From Entamoeba invadens IP1 (Eukaryota > Evosea > Mastigamoebida > Endamoebidae), in contig NW_004440286.1 in NCBI RefSeq assembly GCF_000330505.1, positions 423,713 to 487,712 on the forward strand: DNA of 64,000 nucleotides, written 5' to 3'. Shown here piece after piece: positions 40,624 to 52,809 of this stretch (the first letter of the stretch is position 1; each line of letters starts with the position of its first letter). Position numbers and translations under genes: made by a program. Under the pieces are notes generated by a model. It ran no database searches and was not told the DNA's origin. It saw only the letters and a list, made by a program, of their open reading frames with translations.

Positions 40624-43600
40624 TCACCACCCTTCTAATGAAGTGTTCGTTTTTTGCGAGTCTTCACTTCTTTCAGTACAGTGTTCGTGAGAGGAAGAGT
40701 CTGAATGTGAAGGTTTTAAAATGTTTTTGGACACATCTTGACTCTCTTCGACAGACCCATTTACATTGTCGTGTTGATGAACACTTTCATTTGATACATT
40801 CTGAACAACTTCTTCTTTCTTTTTTTGAACCACATCTACACGTGTCTCAGAGTTTTTACTCCTTTCACTTGAACGTTTGTCTTTATCGATAACAATTTGA
40901 GTGTCGAGTTTGGTTGACTCACTTTCAGGTAACGTAATTGAGCTGTTTGAAATAGGGTTTGTATGTACACTTGTATTTCCTTTATTATTAATTTTGTCGT
41001 AATACGTTTCAAGCATTTCAACAACAGTGTTTGCACTCACTCTTGTGTCCGGTTGATGTGCCCAAGCCTTTGTTATAACGCTCCAAATTTCATTAGACAA
41101 GTAACTTGGCTTGTCAAGTCTTTTTCCATCAGACACGAAATTAGCGATGTCCCAGGGGTATTTAAAATCATCTCCATCAAATGGTTCTGTCCACTTCAAC
41201 ACCGAGAACATAGTCACTGCAAGGGAATAGATGTCTGCGGGCGTTTGGTACTTTTCCCTTCTCAAAATTTCAGGAGCCATAAAGGCTGGAGTTCCGACGC
41301 CATTGGTGAAGGTCATATTCACAAATGAACTTGTATTTCTCGACGATCCAAAATCAGTCAATTTGGCATTGACATTCACATTGCGTTCGATTGTGATGAC
41401 TAAGATGTTATCGGGTTTGATGTCTCGATGCATAATCCCATTCTTGTGTAAATATTCAACTCCTCGTGCTGCATCAAACAAGAATTTGACACGAATTAAG
41501 TACGGCACATGTATTGCTTTCTTCGAATCACTTTCACTCGGTGACTCCAAGGGTGTTTCAGTAAGATTTGGAGTATCACTCTCTACATAGAGAGCAGTGT
41601 CTGCCAAATCACATTTACTTCTTTTCATTAAATCGTTGAGACTTCCATATTCAGCAAATTCGGTGACCATACAGATCTTTGTGGGGAGAAAACACGCGCC
41701 GAAAAAATGGACAATGAAGTCACTCCGAAATTTGTCCAACATGGCGACTTCGCGCTCAAACTCTTTCATTTGTTCCGACTCACTCTTAATTTGTGTGATC
41801 TTTAACTTCTTGATTGCAACTCTATTGCCTTTGTAAAAGCCAAGAAATACAACACCAAAAGAGCCTTCACCTAACTTCTTTTCAGTCTTTAATTCGTCGG
41901 GGTCGAGGCGGGTAGAAATCTCAGTCTCCACCACCATTTTGAGTTCTTCAGTGGATGAAGTATTACTCAGAAGACCAATTATTTCAACTGATATCTTCTC
42001 AGTGATTTTACTTGTGCATTTTGGGAGAATTGTTCCTTCGAATTCACAAGCTTCACCGGGGCAAAGAATGACATTTGTTGGTGATATTTTAAATTCATAC
42101 TTCTCGTTGTTTTCTATCACACTTATGTTTATCTTTATTAATTTACGAGAACAATTTCCTATACAAAACTTCTCCTTTGTTTCGACATTGACTTTGACCC
42201 ACTCCATTTCACTTCCAAAGGTCAATGTGCGCGTTGAAAATGTGATGTCAGACCCCGGGTGTTCTAAAAACTTCACATTGGAGTGACTCATCTTAAATTT
42301 GGTCTTCACTTCTCGATCAAAGTACTCCATTTTTGTCCAATACACTCTCTTCACTATTTTCTTGGTAATGGCAGTGCCAAAGATCACAACGATTTTCGAC
42401 ACTTCAAATACAAATAGAAAGATGATCAAAAAAATTTCCCATTTTGGCTGTTTTTCACAGCCCGTTGCGCTTGCATTGATTACATACCACCAGTCACACA
42501 TAATACATTGTGAATTATATACAGCAACACAATGGGCAACATCTCTGTAATACGTGCACATGTTGTTTGATAAAATGGAAAGGCTCTCACATTTTGTACA
42601 TATCCCATTTTTGTCACACGAAGTACAATTTTTATTTGCGAGCGTCGAATTGCACAACGCACAATTGTTGTTGTTACTCTGATCAATGAAGTACCCATCG
42701 ACACAATCGGTACACCCATAAACACCAACAGAATTCTCTTTACAATTGTGGATGTCTTTATTAGTAGAACACAAGTGGGAAGAATTGATAAAGTAGTTTG
42801 ATGCACATTTTGTACATACAGTGGACTGATAACACGTTTCACAATTTTCTGGGCATTTTGCGCACTTTAAGTCTTGTGTCACATAATATCCAACTACACA
42901 CTTTTTGCAATACTGTTGGTAATACTCAGTACAATTTGCCAAATCGTATTTAATAGAATAACACGTATCGCCACTTTTAATAAATCCTTTGAGACATTCA
43001 ACACATTTATCATTGGAATTTACACACGTTTTGCACGGACTTATACACGCAACACAGTTGCCATTTGTTAAGAAGAATTCATCCTCACATTCAACACAGC
43101 GACCCTCAAAGTACTTCAAACAATGTTTAACTGTTTGTGTTAAAGAACATACATCCTTCAATTTGCCCACCTTGTTATATTCACTTGTGAGGTAATACTG
43201 GTCATCACATGATATACAATTGTTGCTGTTGTCACACGAAGAACATCCAGAACCACATTGCCCGCATTCATATCCATTTACACTATAATTAGAATTCGAA
43301 CAAGAAATACAACGGGAGTTCATCACTTCACATGTATAATTGAACGAAGCAACTGGGACACATGTATTTTCATTCGTTAGAATGTAATTTGTAATACACG
43401 ACAAACAACTTGTCGTGTTACACGTTTCACAATTTCTCGTGAGGGAACAACTCACACAATTTTCGGAAGTATCATAATACCCTACATCACAAGAGAGAAT
43501 CGTATCTTCACTCACAAAACCAGAAATCTTCACACACTTCCCATTTCTTTTTGTGTAATTAAGAGACACATCACAGATGTCACAAGTTGTACCAGAAGTG

Positions 43601-46497
43601 CATTGTATACACCCAATATGCGTTGTGTTACACAACTCACACTTCCCATCATTCAAGTAAGTCTCTTTGGGGCAAATAGAACAGACCCCACCACGCGAAT
43701 TAACACAATTTGTTTGTTCAATACATGAAGTTGTTGTTGCGTCTAAGACACCTAACAAATAATCTTCTTGACATGATAAACAGTGTGTAGGGCTATCACA
43801 TATGTTGCAATTAGCGGGACATTTAATGCATTCATCTCCATTAAAGAAATATCCATATTCACAATTTTCACACAATTTTTGGTCTTTTGGCGAAATACTT
43901 TGGCAATGTGGAATAGTGCTTGCGTCCGCATTGACACAGATTCCATTTTCTCTCTTATGTCTACATATCACACAGTCAAACTTTAGATGAATCAAAAACT
44001 CGTAGTATGTGTGCATTAATTTACACGTCCCGTTTTCTGAAGAAACAATTGTTTTACTCTCCGTGTAATCCATCCAATTTCCTTCTTCTGAAAATATGAG
44101 GTTTGCTCCTTCAACAATAAGTTTGGGTTGTTCCTCTTGTTTAATTAAATTTAGTTTCTTGTTTCTTCCACTTTTTAAATTGGCGGTAGTAACAGGAATT
44201 ACCATTTCCAAAGTTATTGCGTTGTTATTACCAGAAAGTGTCACCAAAGACGAGACGTAGAGTACAAATATTTTGTCGTTTGTTGTCAACTTGTTTGCAG
44301 TCAATATAAAAATTTCGTTGGGATAATTATTTGCTTCAATTGTATAATCCATAGAGTCTATTACAAGTACACACGTCACAGTTGTATCACCAAAACACGG
44401 ACATGAATATGCAACCCTTTCTTTTGTGGAGTAAAAACATATTTTATTGTCAAGTTCAAGTACTTGACATCCAACGAAATCGCTTGTTTGTCCAATAACA
44501 ACTATTTGTCTATCGCACGAGTATTGGTCCGTTGCTATCCCATTAATTATTCGATCATCAGCAAAGAAGAAAACGACATTGCTGCACTGCACACATGTCG
44601 GAATGCGACTTATAAGAATTTCATTAGTTGTATTATCAAATAAGAGAAACCGTTCAGTGTGACTATTGTAAGTAATTGCACCAATATAAAGCGTTTTTAC
44701 TTCCTCTCCAATAGTCATTGGAGTAGACGTTGTAATTTGAGCAACATCAAACGAAATTGCATGTACTATTATTTCGTCTGAAATTATTGAAAGTCCAGTC
44801 CCATTAACAGAATCTAATACACATGTTTTTGTTTGCAAAGTGCTACTCCCTAATACATCAATTTGTTTCACTTCGACGTGATCTTCAATATTTAAGTTCG
44901 AATTCTTTCCCATCACTATTGAAATGGATGTCTCAAGTTCATCTGCTATGGTGTATACAGAGTTTTCTGTTATTATGAAATAGTCCGACTCAATGTTCCC
45001 GAGTATGGTACCACTGCCATTCATTATCACAGACTTGCTCGTTATTAGACCACTCTCTAACACACTAATATCACCGACAAATTCGATAGAGTCACATATA
45101 ACAGTTCCATACACTTTGACACCTCCTTCAAATATACAACTTTGAGCAGTCATTGTCCCTAAAAGATAGCTGTCTTTCTCAGCTACAAGTTTTGAAAAAT
45201 AAACACCTTCTTTGGCATTGTATACCTCCTTCTGACTGATAATAAGGTGGAGGGTATTGTCTGGCATAAGAGAACTTCTTTCGCAATCATCCGCCCAATA
45301 AACATTTCCCTCAAAACGACAAACGCATCCAACATCAGTGTTAAGTCCATACCGACTTCTTTCACCATTCAAACAAAGTAATTTAACACCGTCATATTGA
45401 CTTGAACGACTTAAAAAGACTATTTTACCATTTTGATTTGAAAAGTTTGCACTTTTATATGCCATGCCACTCAATATGTGAATGTACTTTGTCTGTGGAA
45501 ATACAATATTCTCAAATTGAACACTTCCTTTTAACGTTACTCTTAAAGGTGGGAGTGTTGTTGTTGATTGAATTATAACACTATTGTCGAATATCAAAAC
45601 AATGTCTTCGTCTTGTCTTTGTTGAAAGACGAGACCACCCCAAGTCGACGGAGAAGTGTTGTCAAATGTGATTTGTGTTTGGTTAGACAAAATTGTTAAC
45701 TTGAAGATGGTTGAATTTTTAGTGCAATCGGGGTAGTTCATTGTGAAGTCTTTAAAATTGACAACTGAGTACGGAGCGTTGATAAAACACATACAAGACT
45801 GTACTGGTGTTGTATTAGTGTCACATTGTGTATATCTTCTATACCTCCCTATTTCACAGATTGGAAACAATCCGGTACTTGTTACACTCAATTCCAACCC
45901 AACACCAGAGAAGGCATATACACATCCAGTGACTGTGTCCATCATATTAATGTCTTGTGTTAGTGTGGTAGCTTCTATATAGAAATATGGTCTTTGAGTA
46001 TTAATAAAATCGATATGTAGAATTTCAAAAGACTGGATTTTTAAATACACTGGAAATGACCCGATTTGGACAGTAGTCTCATAACCACTGTCTATGCTAT
46101 TTCTTGTGTTTTCAATAGAAATAATGGCATTGTTTTTCGACTCTTGTAATTTGTACGTCCATTTCACTTGGGGAGAAGACTCTAAGATATGAAGAATTTT
46201 GAGAGTCGATGTCGACTGAATTTCTACTACTTTGGAACACTCCGAAGAATATGGGTCGATGTAATAATAGTCTCGGCCACTAAAACAACAGGACCCACTG
46301 AATGTGTATGTGTAAGTATACTTCCCTAACCACAAAAACGTGTTTTCTTGCTTCACATCAAAGCCAGTTTTGCAATCGGTCACAATGCATTTACCATTTG
46401 TGTAGTACCTAATGTGGTTATCCGAGTCACTCATCCAGTTTTCAAAAATGGATGTCGAAACTCGAAGAAAGAAAATTAAGACAAAGAGACGCACCAT
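40624..46497 (-). CDS. Transmembrane kinase (TMK family) with CXXC-rich ectodomain
   Basis: 1957 residues in one exon. Signal peptide at 1-16. The ectodomain begins with about 800 residues of beta-rich, cysteine-poor sequence with strand repeats, then about 500 residues of furin-like CXXC repeats (CxxCxxGY units). One transmembrane segment is near 1350 (WEIFLIIFLFVFEVSKIVVI). The cytosolic part has a beta-sandwich-like juxtamembrane stretch, then a complete kinase domain at about 1535-1830: GEGSFGVVFLG, VAIKKL, HRDIKPDNIL, DFGSS, GTPAFMAPEIL. All catalytic residues are present, so it should be active; the type is TKL/Ser-Thr-like. An acidic insert lies between the hinge and the catalytic loop. 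The tail is S/T-rich. TMKs are large receptor-kinase families in Entamoeba; the ligand is unknown. Confidence 0.95.
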   Translation of the reverse strand: MVRLFVLIFFLRVSTSIFENWMSDSDNHIRYYTNGKCIVTDCKTGFDVKQENTFLWLGKYTYTYTFSGSCCFSGRDYYYIDPYSSECSKVVEIQSTSTLKILHILESSPQVKWTYKLQESKNNAIISIENTRNSIDSGYETTVQIGSFPVYLKIQSFEILHIDFINTQRPYFYIEATTLTQDINMMDTVTGCVYAFSGVGLELSVTSTGLFPICEIGRYRRYTQCDTNTTPVQSCMCFINAPYSVVNFKDFTMNYPDCTKNSTIFKLTILSNQTQITFDNTSPSTWGGLVFQQRQDEDIVLIFDNSVIIQSTTTLPPLRVTLKGSVQFENIVFPQTKYIHILSGMAYKSANFSNQNGKIVFLSRSSQYDGVKLLCLNGERSRYGLNTDVGCVCRFEGNVYWADDCERSSLMPDNTLHLIISQKEVYNAKEGVYFSKLVAEKDSYLLGTMTAQSCIFEGGVKVYGTVICDSIEFVGDISVLESGLITSKSVIMNGSGTILGNIESDYFIITENSVYTIADELETSISIVMGKNSNLNIEDHVEVKQIDVLGSSTLQTKTCVLDSVNGTGLSIISDEIIVHAISFDVAQITTSTPMTIGEEVKTLYIGAITYNSHTERFLLFDNTTNEILISRIPTCVQCSNVVFFFADDRIINGIATDQYSCDRQIVVIGQTSDFVGCQVLELDNKICFYSTKERVAYSCPCFGDTTVTCVLVIDSMDYTIEANNYPNEIFILTANKLTTNDKIFVLYVSSLVTLSGNNNAITLEMVIPVTTANLKSGRNKKLNLIKQEEQPKLIVEGANLIFSEEGNWMDYTESKTIVSSENGTCKLMHTYYEFLIHLKFDCVICRHKRENGICVNADASTIPHCQSISPKDQKLCENCEYGYFFNGDECIKCPANCNICDSPTHCLSCQEDYLLGVLDATTTSCIEQTNCVNSRGGVCSICPKETYLNDGKCELCNTTHIGCIQCTSGTTCDICDVSLNYTKRNGKCVKISGFVSEDTILSCDVGYYDTSENCVSCSLTRNCETCNTTSCLSCITNYILTNENTCVPVASFNYTCEVMNSRCISCSNSNYSVNGYECGQCGSGCSSCDNSNNCISCDDQYYLTSEYNKVGKLKDVCSLTQTVKHCLKYFEGRCVECEDEFFLTNGNCVACISPCKTCVNSNDKCVECLKGFIKSGDTCYSIKYDLANCTEYYQQYCKKCVVGYYVTQDLKCAKCPENCETCYQSTVCTKCASNYFINSSHLCSTNKDIHNCKENSVGVYGCTDCVDGYFIDQSNNNNCALCNSTLANKNCTSCDKNGICTKCESLSILSNNMCTYYRDVAHCVAVYNSQCIMCDWWYVINASATGCEKQPKWEIFLIIFLFVFEVSKIVVIFGTAITKKIVKRVYWTKMEYFDREVKTKFKMSHSNVKFLEHPGSDITFSTRTLTFGSEMEWVKVNVETKEKFCIGNCSRKLIKINISVIENNEKYEFKISPTNVILCPGEACEFEGTILPKCTSKITEKISVEIIGLLSNTSSTEELKMVVETEISTRLDPDELKTEKKLGEGSFGVVFLGFYKGNRVAIKKLKITQIKSESEQMKEFEREVAMLDKFRSDFIVHFFGACFLPTKICMVTEFAEYGSLNDLMKRSKCDLADTALYVESDTPNLTETPLESPSESDSKKAIHVPYLIRVKFLFDAARGVEYLHKNGIMHRDIKPDNILVITIERNVNVNAKLTDFGSSRNTSSFVNMTFTNGVGTPAFMAPEILRREKYQTPADIYSLAVTMFSVLKWTEPFDGDDFKYPWDIANFVSDGKRLDKPSYLSNEIWSVITKAWAHQPDTRVSANTVVEMLETYYDKINNKGNTSVHTNPISNSSITLPESESTKLDTQIVIDKDKRSSERSKNSETRVDVVQKKKEEVVQNVSNESVHQHDNVNGSVEESQDVSKNILKPSHSDSSSHEHCTERSEDSQKTNTSLEGW

Positions 46498-47300
46498 TCA
46501 AAAATAAGGGTGATCAAGTTTTCTAAAGTTTCATTTTCGCTTTTTGACTGTTTGGATTTTTTAAAAGTTGTTTACTATATTTTTGTTAATAAAAAAACCA
46601 TTTTAAATCGTTTTAATAGTTAAAGCAAAATTATAAAAACAAAAAAACAGGGATTTGTCATTTAATTTTATGTTATTGAAGTGTTCAAAATTTTTCCTTT
46701 TGTTTTGAGTGAAATTTAAGCAGCACTTTTCTTTTTGAATGAAATTTTTCTTTGAGTTGTATAAAAATGTTTTTAATTTGTCTAATAGTCTATTATATAG
46801 CTGGCAGAATAAGAAAAGTTGTAACCGACGTGGTTGTTTTGTACAAAATATAGCGAAAATCATTATCGTTTTATAAAGCGGCAAATCAGACTTTAAAGCA
46901 ATAACTGGAGAAATGCATTTAACTGGCAGTGATAAAAAAGGAGATAAAAGGTGTTAAAAAGCGTGAAAGTATTCGAAACCCGATTTTTATAAAAGCGATC
47001 GTCATTCAAAAGTGGGTTGGGGACAATTTAATTCTGTTTAAATTGGAAAAATGGAAGATAAAGTTTTATTACAAATAAATTAAACTATTGTTAGTAAAAC
47101 ACTGTTTTTTCCACTTTAATTACTTGTGAGACTTATCCATTCAAAAGATAAGCATATTAAAGTTAATGCTTTATTGCAATTGTCCCTGTTTACGTCCAAA
47201 AACAAAACTGTCAATGTAAAATTAAGAATTGAGTAAAGATCTTAGTTTAATAAAGTGTATATAAGAGTAAAACATCGTGTATAACTAACTCCAAAATCAC
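46498..47300. other. Intergenic, no supported gene
   Basis: AT-rich. A 93-codon minus-strand frame (46603-46884) is K/N/F-rich low complexity and is not called. Confidence 0.5.
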
Positions 47301-49523
47301 TTAAGACAAAGCTGAATACTCTGATTTCTTTTTCTTCTTCATGAAATACATCACAACTGCAACAATGATTGCAATAACAACAGCCAAAAATAGAACACCA
47401 CCAACAACTCCTATAGTGATCCAAATCCACGTGTCGTCGTCTTCTTTTAATGTATGACAGACGTCTTCAATACATTTTTGGTTCTTATAATCAAACTTAT
47501 ATCCATCATCACAGTATGATGCTGCGCATGTAGGAGTCCATTTATTGTCATCCCCACAGAGGTATCCGCCGTGTGCGTGTTCAATAGTAATTTTACTATC
47601 ACATTCACTAGTTTCTTTCACAAGTCTTTTGTTACGTGAGTTGCATTCAGTTTTATACTTCTCGACGATTTCAAGTGCTTTGTCCATGAAAAGATCGATC
47701 TTGTCTTCTGAATACCCATAGATATCAACTCTTTCATCAATTTCATTTGGTATAAATTCACGAGGAACCGTTTCAGTTAAGTCGTAATTGAACTTGTACG
47801 TCTCAAAATAAGTCACTGTAGTCGATACTCCCATGTCATATAGTGCTTTTTGTTCTTCGTCAGCAATGTCTTTCCCTTGTATAACACTCGACGGCGATTG
47901 TCCAACATCAAAATGTTCAATATCTCCTTCGGGGTCTCCAACATATCCAACTATAATCGCCTCTCCTCTTTCATTCAATCCTTTCGTGAAGAATGAACAC
48001 GTGGAGTAACAGAAAGAGTCTGTGAATATCACAATTTCATGGGGTTTTCGTGGGTTATTGACGAGTTTCATCTCAACCATCTCTTCCACAAACATATACG
48101 AAGGTTGTGTTCTGTTATGTAATGCTCCATTTCCATAATCTACTGTTTGGTATTCATTGAACCATTCCCCTAAATCCTTATCAGAATTATCTGTGTCTGT
48201 AGAGTTGTAGCGAATAGTGCAATCTGCCGGATTGACTAGACCAGCTCCAGTGCTTGTTCTTGTTTCAATAGCAGACAATTCACTTGAACGGACTGTAGTA
48301 ATAACATTTTCATCAGTGTGAGGGGCTAAGAATTTCTCGATGTTGAGTCCTAAGAGTGAGTTTTCAATCGCATAATGAGAATTATAAACGTCTTATATAT
48401 CATTGGTATTATAGAGATACAAACCCAGATCAATATACCCTCCCCCATTAAGAGGAAGTATCACGGAAATTGGATATTTGTTCTGGTCAAACAACAAAGA
48501 GCAGTTTGAGAGTGTATTGTAGATTGATATATACTCTTCAATTGTATTAAATGAAAAGCTTTTCAATACCAAAAGGTTGATCTTTTTGTCATTAAAAACT
48601 TTGCACTGATAGTCCTTAGTAGTGTCTGAAAAATCAAATGAGAACTCTTCATCAATTGTATAATCTTTTTTAAGTGGCTTCTCTGATAAGTCGAGTGGAA
48701 AGATATCTTCATACTTCAATGGAGAAAAGTTGGAGCCAACAGCAAGATTTCTAAGTTTAATTTGGCTCTTTTGTGAGAGAGAAGTCAGTGGAACAAATTT
48801 GAAGTAATAAGGCACAGTCACAACATCACCACTTTCGTACGTGATTGTAAAAGTTTGACTGAACTCAGCTTTGGTGAGAGGGTTTCTGTTGAGTGAAGCG
48901 AAGGGCATTAATGTGAGTGCGTAAGTAAATCGTGCACTTGGCGCTTTCATGGCGACGTTTTTGGCACCAAAGGCTCTTATCACGTCGAATGGAGGAAGTC
49001 CATTGATAGACACCACAGACTCGTTTTTGTGCTTTTCAATGTCTCCTACCAAATTTGCTTGTGGGAGCAATCGAAGTGTCTTATTCTCGTCGATGTCAAA
49101 AGTGAATGGAAGGAGGTAATAGATGTTATCAATAAAGTAATTGTTTTTGTTTGCGTTCACTGAGTTTAATGATACAGAAAGGTGGAGATCATTAGCGTCT
49201 CGAATAATTTGTTTTAATTCATAGTAAAATGAATATAAAGGACCATCGGTAACGTCCAAAGCGTCTATCCTAGCTATTATATCATCTTTTGTGTAATAAT
49301 TGGAATCGAATGCTGGTTGTGGTGGGTTTTTTAAAATATCATTGTAAGCATAGATGTCAGTGTACAAATGTTTGAGGCCAGACAACATCTTGATTTTGTT
49401 TGCACTAGTGATTTGTAGAGAGTCAACACACTCCATCATTTCTTCTGGAGTGTACATCTTCAGCGCAATCAACTCGTCGCACTTCGTCGAAATAGCCAAG
49501 ATAATATATAAAAAGAAAAGCAT
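47301..49523 (-). CDS. S41-peptidase-like type I membrane protein, two exons
   Basis: Exon 1 is 49523-48425 from the ATG with signal peptide MLFFLYIILAIST. The intron 48424-48350 (75 nt) begins GTTTGTATC and ends CTCTTAG. Exon 2 is 48349-47301. Splicing restores GGGYIDLG to LNIEKFLAPH in frame. Without it an in-frame TAA (48395-48393) would stop the protein. Total 715 residues. Exon 2 has the S41-type region PHEIVIFTDSFCYSTCSFF with the candidate nucleophile serine, then GEAIIVGYVGDP. A Cys-rich end follows, then a transmembrane segment (WITIGVVGGVLFLAVVIAII) and a basic tail KKKKK. Catalytic activity is not assured, because the canonical TASASE pattern is altered. Confidence 0.85.
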
Positions 49524-50359
49524 CACGTTATTTTAATTTAAAGATAGGTATGTTTTTATATCACGAAAAAATTCGAAATTGTTCATTGTTTTTTCATATT
49601 ATATGGTAATGAATTTATCAATTTTTATTATCAAATATTAGATTTAGTCAAATAAATAAATAAATGTGTATAATACAATAAAATGTGCCACGGTATTTTT
49701 GTTTATTTCTTTTCGATAGAACTAAAAATTATCTTAAAATGCCAACCGCATTTTTAATTTGATAAAACTACAATTCAACGATTAGTTTTATTAATAATAA
49801 ATATATTAATAAAAAAAAGCAATCTATCACAAATATAAATATAAATTTCCGAATTTATCAAAATGCACTATAAAAACGAATGGAAAACTCGGAGTTAATT
49901 TATTTTTCAAATATAGAAGCGGTTTATATTCTCATTTTATAAAAAAATTTCAAATTCATTTTTAAACTCCCCAGATTGATATACAAAAATACTTTTTACT
50001 ATAATAATATAGTTTAAGTGTTATTATTTCATTAACATATTCATAGTATTTTTATATATATATTTATTATAATTATTATGAAATAATATTAGTTTAATTT
50101 AACGTTATTTTACTATTATCTATTAAAAATATTTATAATTAATATTATAGTTTATTATATTAAAAACAAGTATATAATTAATAGTTAAATTATAAATAAA
50201 TAATAATAAATAAATAATATCAATTTTAAAATAATAAAAATATGTATTATATCATGTAATACATTTATTAAAAAAAATGATACATATATTTGAAATAAAA
50301 AACCATAAAAAATAACCAAAAAGTTGAATATCTTATAATTTGTTGTTTATTAAATCAAA
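49524..50359. other. Intergenic, very AT-rich
   Basis: No supported gene; poly A/T words throughout. Confidence 0.5.
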
Positions 50360-50363
50360 TTAA

Positions 50364-51820
50364 CCCTTCGAAGATGGGAAAAATCAAAATTTGTAAAAAT
50401 ATAAATCTTAGTCAATTGTAATGTAAATGTGACCTTTTTTTCTTTAATTTTTTCAAAAAAAGCTAGACACCCTGGAACGACGGCTCTAGTAAATTTTTAT
50501 AAATTATAGTAAAAAAAGTGAATTTTTTGTTGAAGTTGGGATGAACAAAGGGTCACTTTTTTGCTTGATCCTTTCGGAAACAAGTCACAGTTCAATGGAA
50601 AAGTCAGATCAAAATTTTATTGAGATGTCTACAACCTATTACAATAATAAAATTAATTATAAAATATAACAAAGACCAAATTGCATCATAAAACATACAG
50701 GTCTGGAATAGTCAAAATCAATTGCATCATAAAATAACAAAGAAAAGAAATTAAAAAACAGACTTTGAGGTGTATTGAAATTTCAATATGCAATTGATCA
50801 AAAACAATAACAAGGGAAAATAAATATATTTTTTGTAAACTTTGAAAAATACAAAAATTTAAAAATTGTGTTTTACTATTTTTTCTATGATACAAAAAGA
50901 TAAGACGTAAAGACAAATTTGTTTGTTCTGACTTTGAAAAATAAATCTTAAAGAAAATAAACAAAAATAACTAAAATACCTTTTCAAAAGTATCAAAAAT
51001 CGCAAAATCGAGAAAAATTTATAAAAACAACTTTAACAATAAAAACAGTCGCATTTAAATATAATTTGATCACCACAAGGTTTTGTGATCACTCGTTGAA
51101 ATTCACGACATGCCACTGTCGAGGAAGCAAGGTATTAATTCATTGTTTGTTATTTTATTTTTTTATCATTTTCAAACAAAAACAAAAGGCAAAACGTGTT
51201 TTATGCAATCTATTTAGAATATAAAGATTTGTATTTGGTAAATAATTGTTTATTTTGCAGCCACTGTTTATTCATTTTCAAATTATGCATTTTTGGACAA
51301 CAAACAAAAAACTAATAGTAAATGTATAGAAATAATCAAAAACAAGTTAAAAAACACAAGTGTAAAGACATCACAACTAAAACCAATGACAACACTTTTA
51401 ACTATAATTTATTATAAAATAAATTAATATATTATTAATAATTTATCATGTTATTTATAATAGTTTTATAATTATGATTGTTATATAGTATAGTAACAAT
51501 CAACAGAGACAATTTTGACACATCAACAATCATATCTTTTCTACAACGTGATTTCAACGAAGTAATAAATGATCACATTGATATAACAATGTTGTGTAAT
51601 TAAAACTATATTGTATTTTTAATGTACAATTATAACAAAAATGGTATAATGACTTTTTTAAATTATTATCATAATAGAAAATACATAGTGTTTGTAATAA
51701 AGCGCGTTTTGACTGAAATACATAGTTCAAATTTAAAACAAAACAAATAAGCATTTAATATATATAAACAGAAACACACTGGTTTAGTGAATGATCAATA
51801 AAATGATTATATGTAAATCG
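50364..51820. other. AT-rich sequence, no supported gene
   Basis: ORFs here are short and low-complexity. Confidence 0.5.
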
Positions 51821-52809
51821 CAGTTCAAAAGTCTGTACAACCGTATTTATAGAATTAGCTAAAGTCCCGTTTTTTATTTTTGTTTTTTCCTAAAAAACAA
51901 AAAATCGAAAGTACAGACTTAATTACGAAAAAAATAACCAATCCCGTTCAATTATTTTCTTACGATATCAGGACTTTATTGGAATATTAGCCAGCCTTTT
52001 CCAAAAAAACCCGATCCCGTTATTAGATTGGACAAAAATTGGATATTCTACTAGACAACACACACAGTATAGTTGTGCTAATTACACAACAACAAACATC
52101 TCAGTGAACTGAATCCGAATCATTTATGTCAAAATACTAAAAATTAATTTCGTTAAAATTTTATTTCAAACAAAAAACAAACTCGTGGTTTCTCTTTCAA
52201 TACAAATAATAATAAAATTTTGAGTTCTAAAAACCAAAAAAATAATAAATATTATCAAATGTCCTATAAATTTTCTTTGATTTTCGATGCATAATTTAAA
52301 TAGTTTTGGATTATCAATTGTTTGTTTTACTACAATTTGAATATGTTCTCTGGACACTTTTTCTGGTCGACCCAATTTTTTTCGGTTTTGCCTCTCCCCC
52401 TCTTTTTAATTCAGATATTATGATTTTTGAAATTCCAACTATTTTTGCGACGGCACTGTAAGAATAATTTTCTTCAAGCAACGCTTTTGCTCTTGCCATT
52501 TTTTTTCTGATAAATAAAGGGTTGACTCTGAAGGTTTTGACATATAATAATTATCAATTTTTTTAAAAATGCACTTTTGGGATCATTTGTGTGTTTTTAT
52601 AAAACAAAAATACCAATATTTCATATTTTATATGGAAGTTTTTTATGCTTAAAAATTCTTCAAGTAAAAAAAAGTTTTGAAGACCGTTTTTTTTCTATTT
52701 TACTTAGAAAAATAATCAAATTTTATGACAAAAAAATTAGTTTCCTAAAAATAATACTCAAAATAAAAGCAAATTTTGGGGTCACTTCGGTACAGACTTT
52801 TGAAAACAG
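51821..52809 (-). mobile_element. Internally deleted Tc1/mariner-like element
   Basis: TTCAAAAGTCTGTAC at 51824-51838 is inverted at the right end (GTACAGACTTTTGAA, 52790-52804). A third, inverted copy of the inner part lies at about 51911. Near the right end, on the minus strand, is a remnant transposase N-terminus (separate entry). The catalytic DDE part is missing. The exact outer limits are uncertain because the TA flanks do not align perfectly. Confidence 0.65.
52166..52499 (-). pseudogene. Mariner-type transposase fragment (two helix-turn-helix units)
   Basis: The first HTH is in ARAKALLEENYSYSAVAKIVG then ISELKRGG. After a frame change in an A-run the next frame gives GRPEKVSREHIQIVVKQTI, the GRP(R) and second-HTH region of Tc1/mariner transposases. 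No DDE domain follows, so it cannot be active. Confidence 0.7.

Noticed and set aside
46603..46884. 93-codon minus ORF
   Set aside because: Low-complexity K/N/F composition typical of AT-rich noncoding sequence.
48393..48395. Nonsense mutation making the S41-like gene a pseudogene
   Set aside because: The stop lies within a GTTTGT...TAG intron of 75 nt whose removal keeps the frame.
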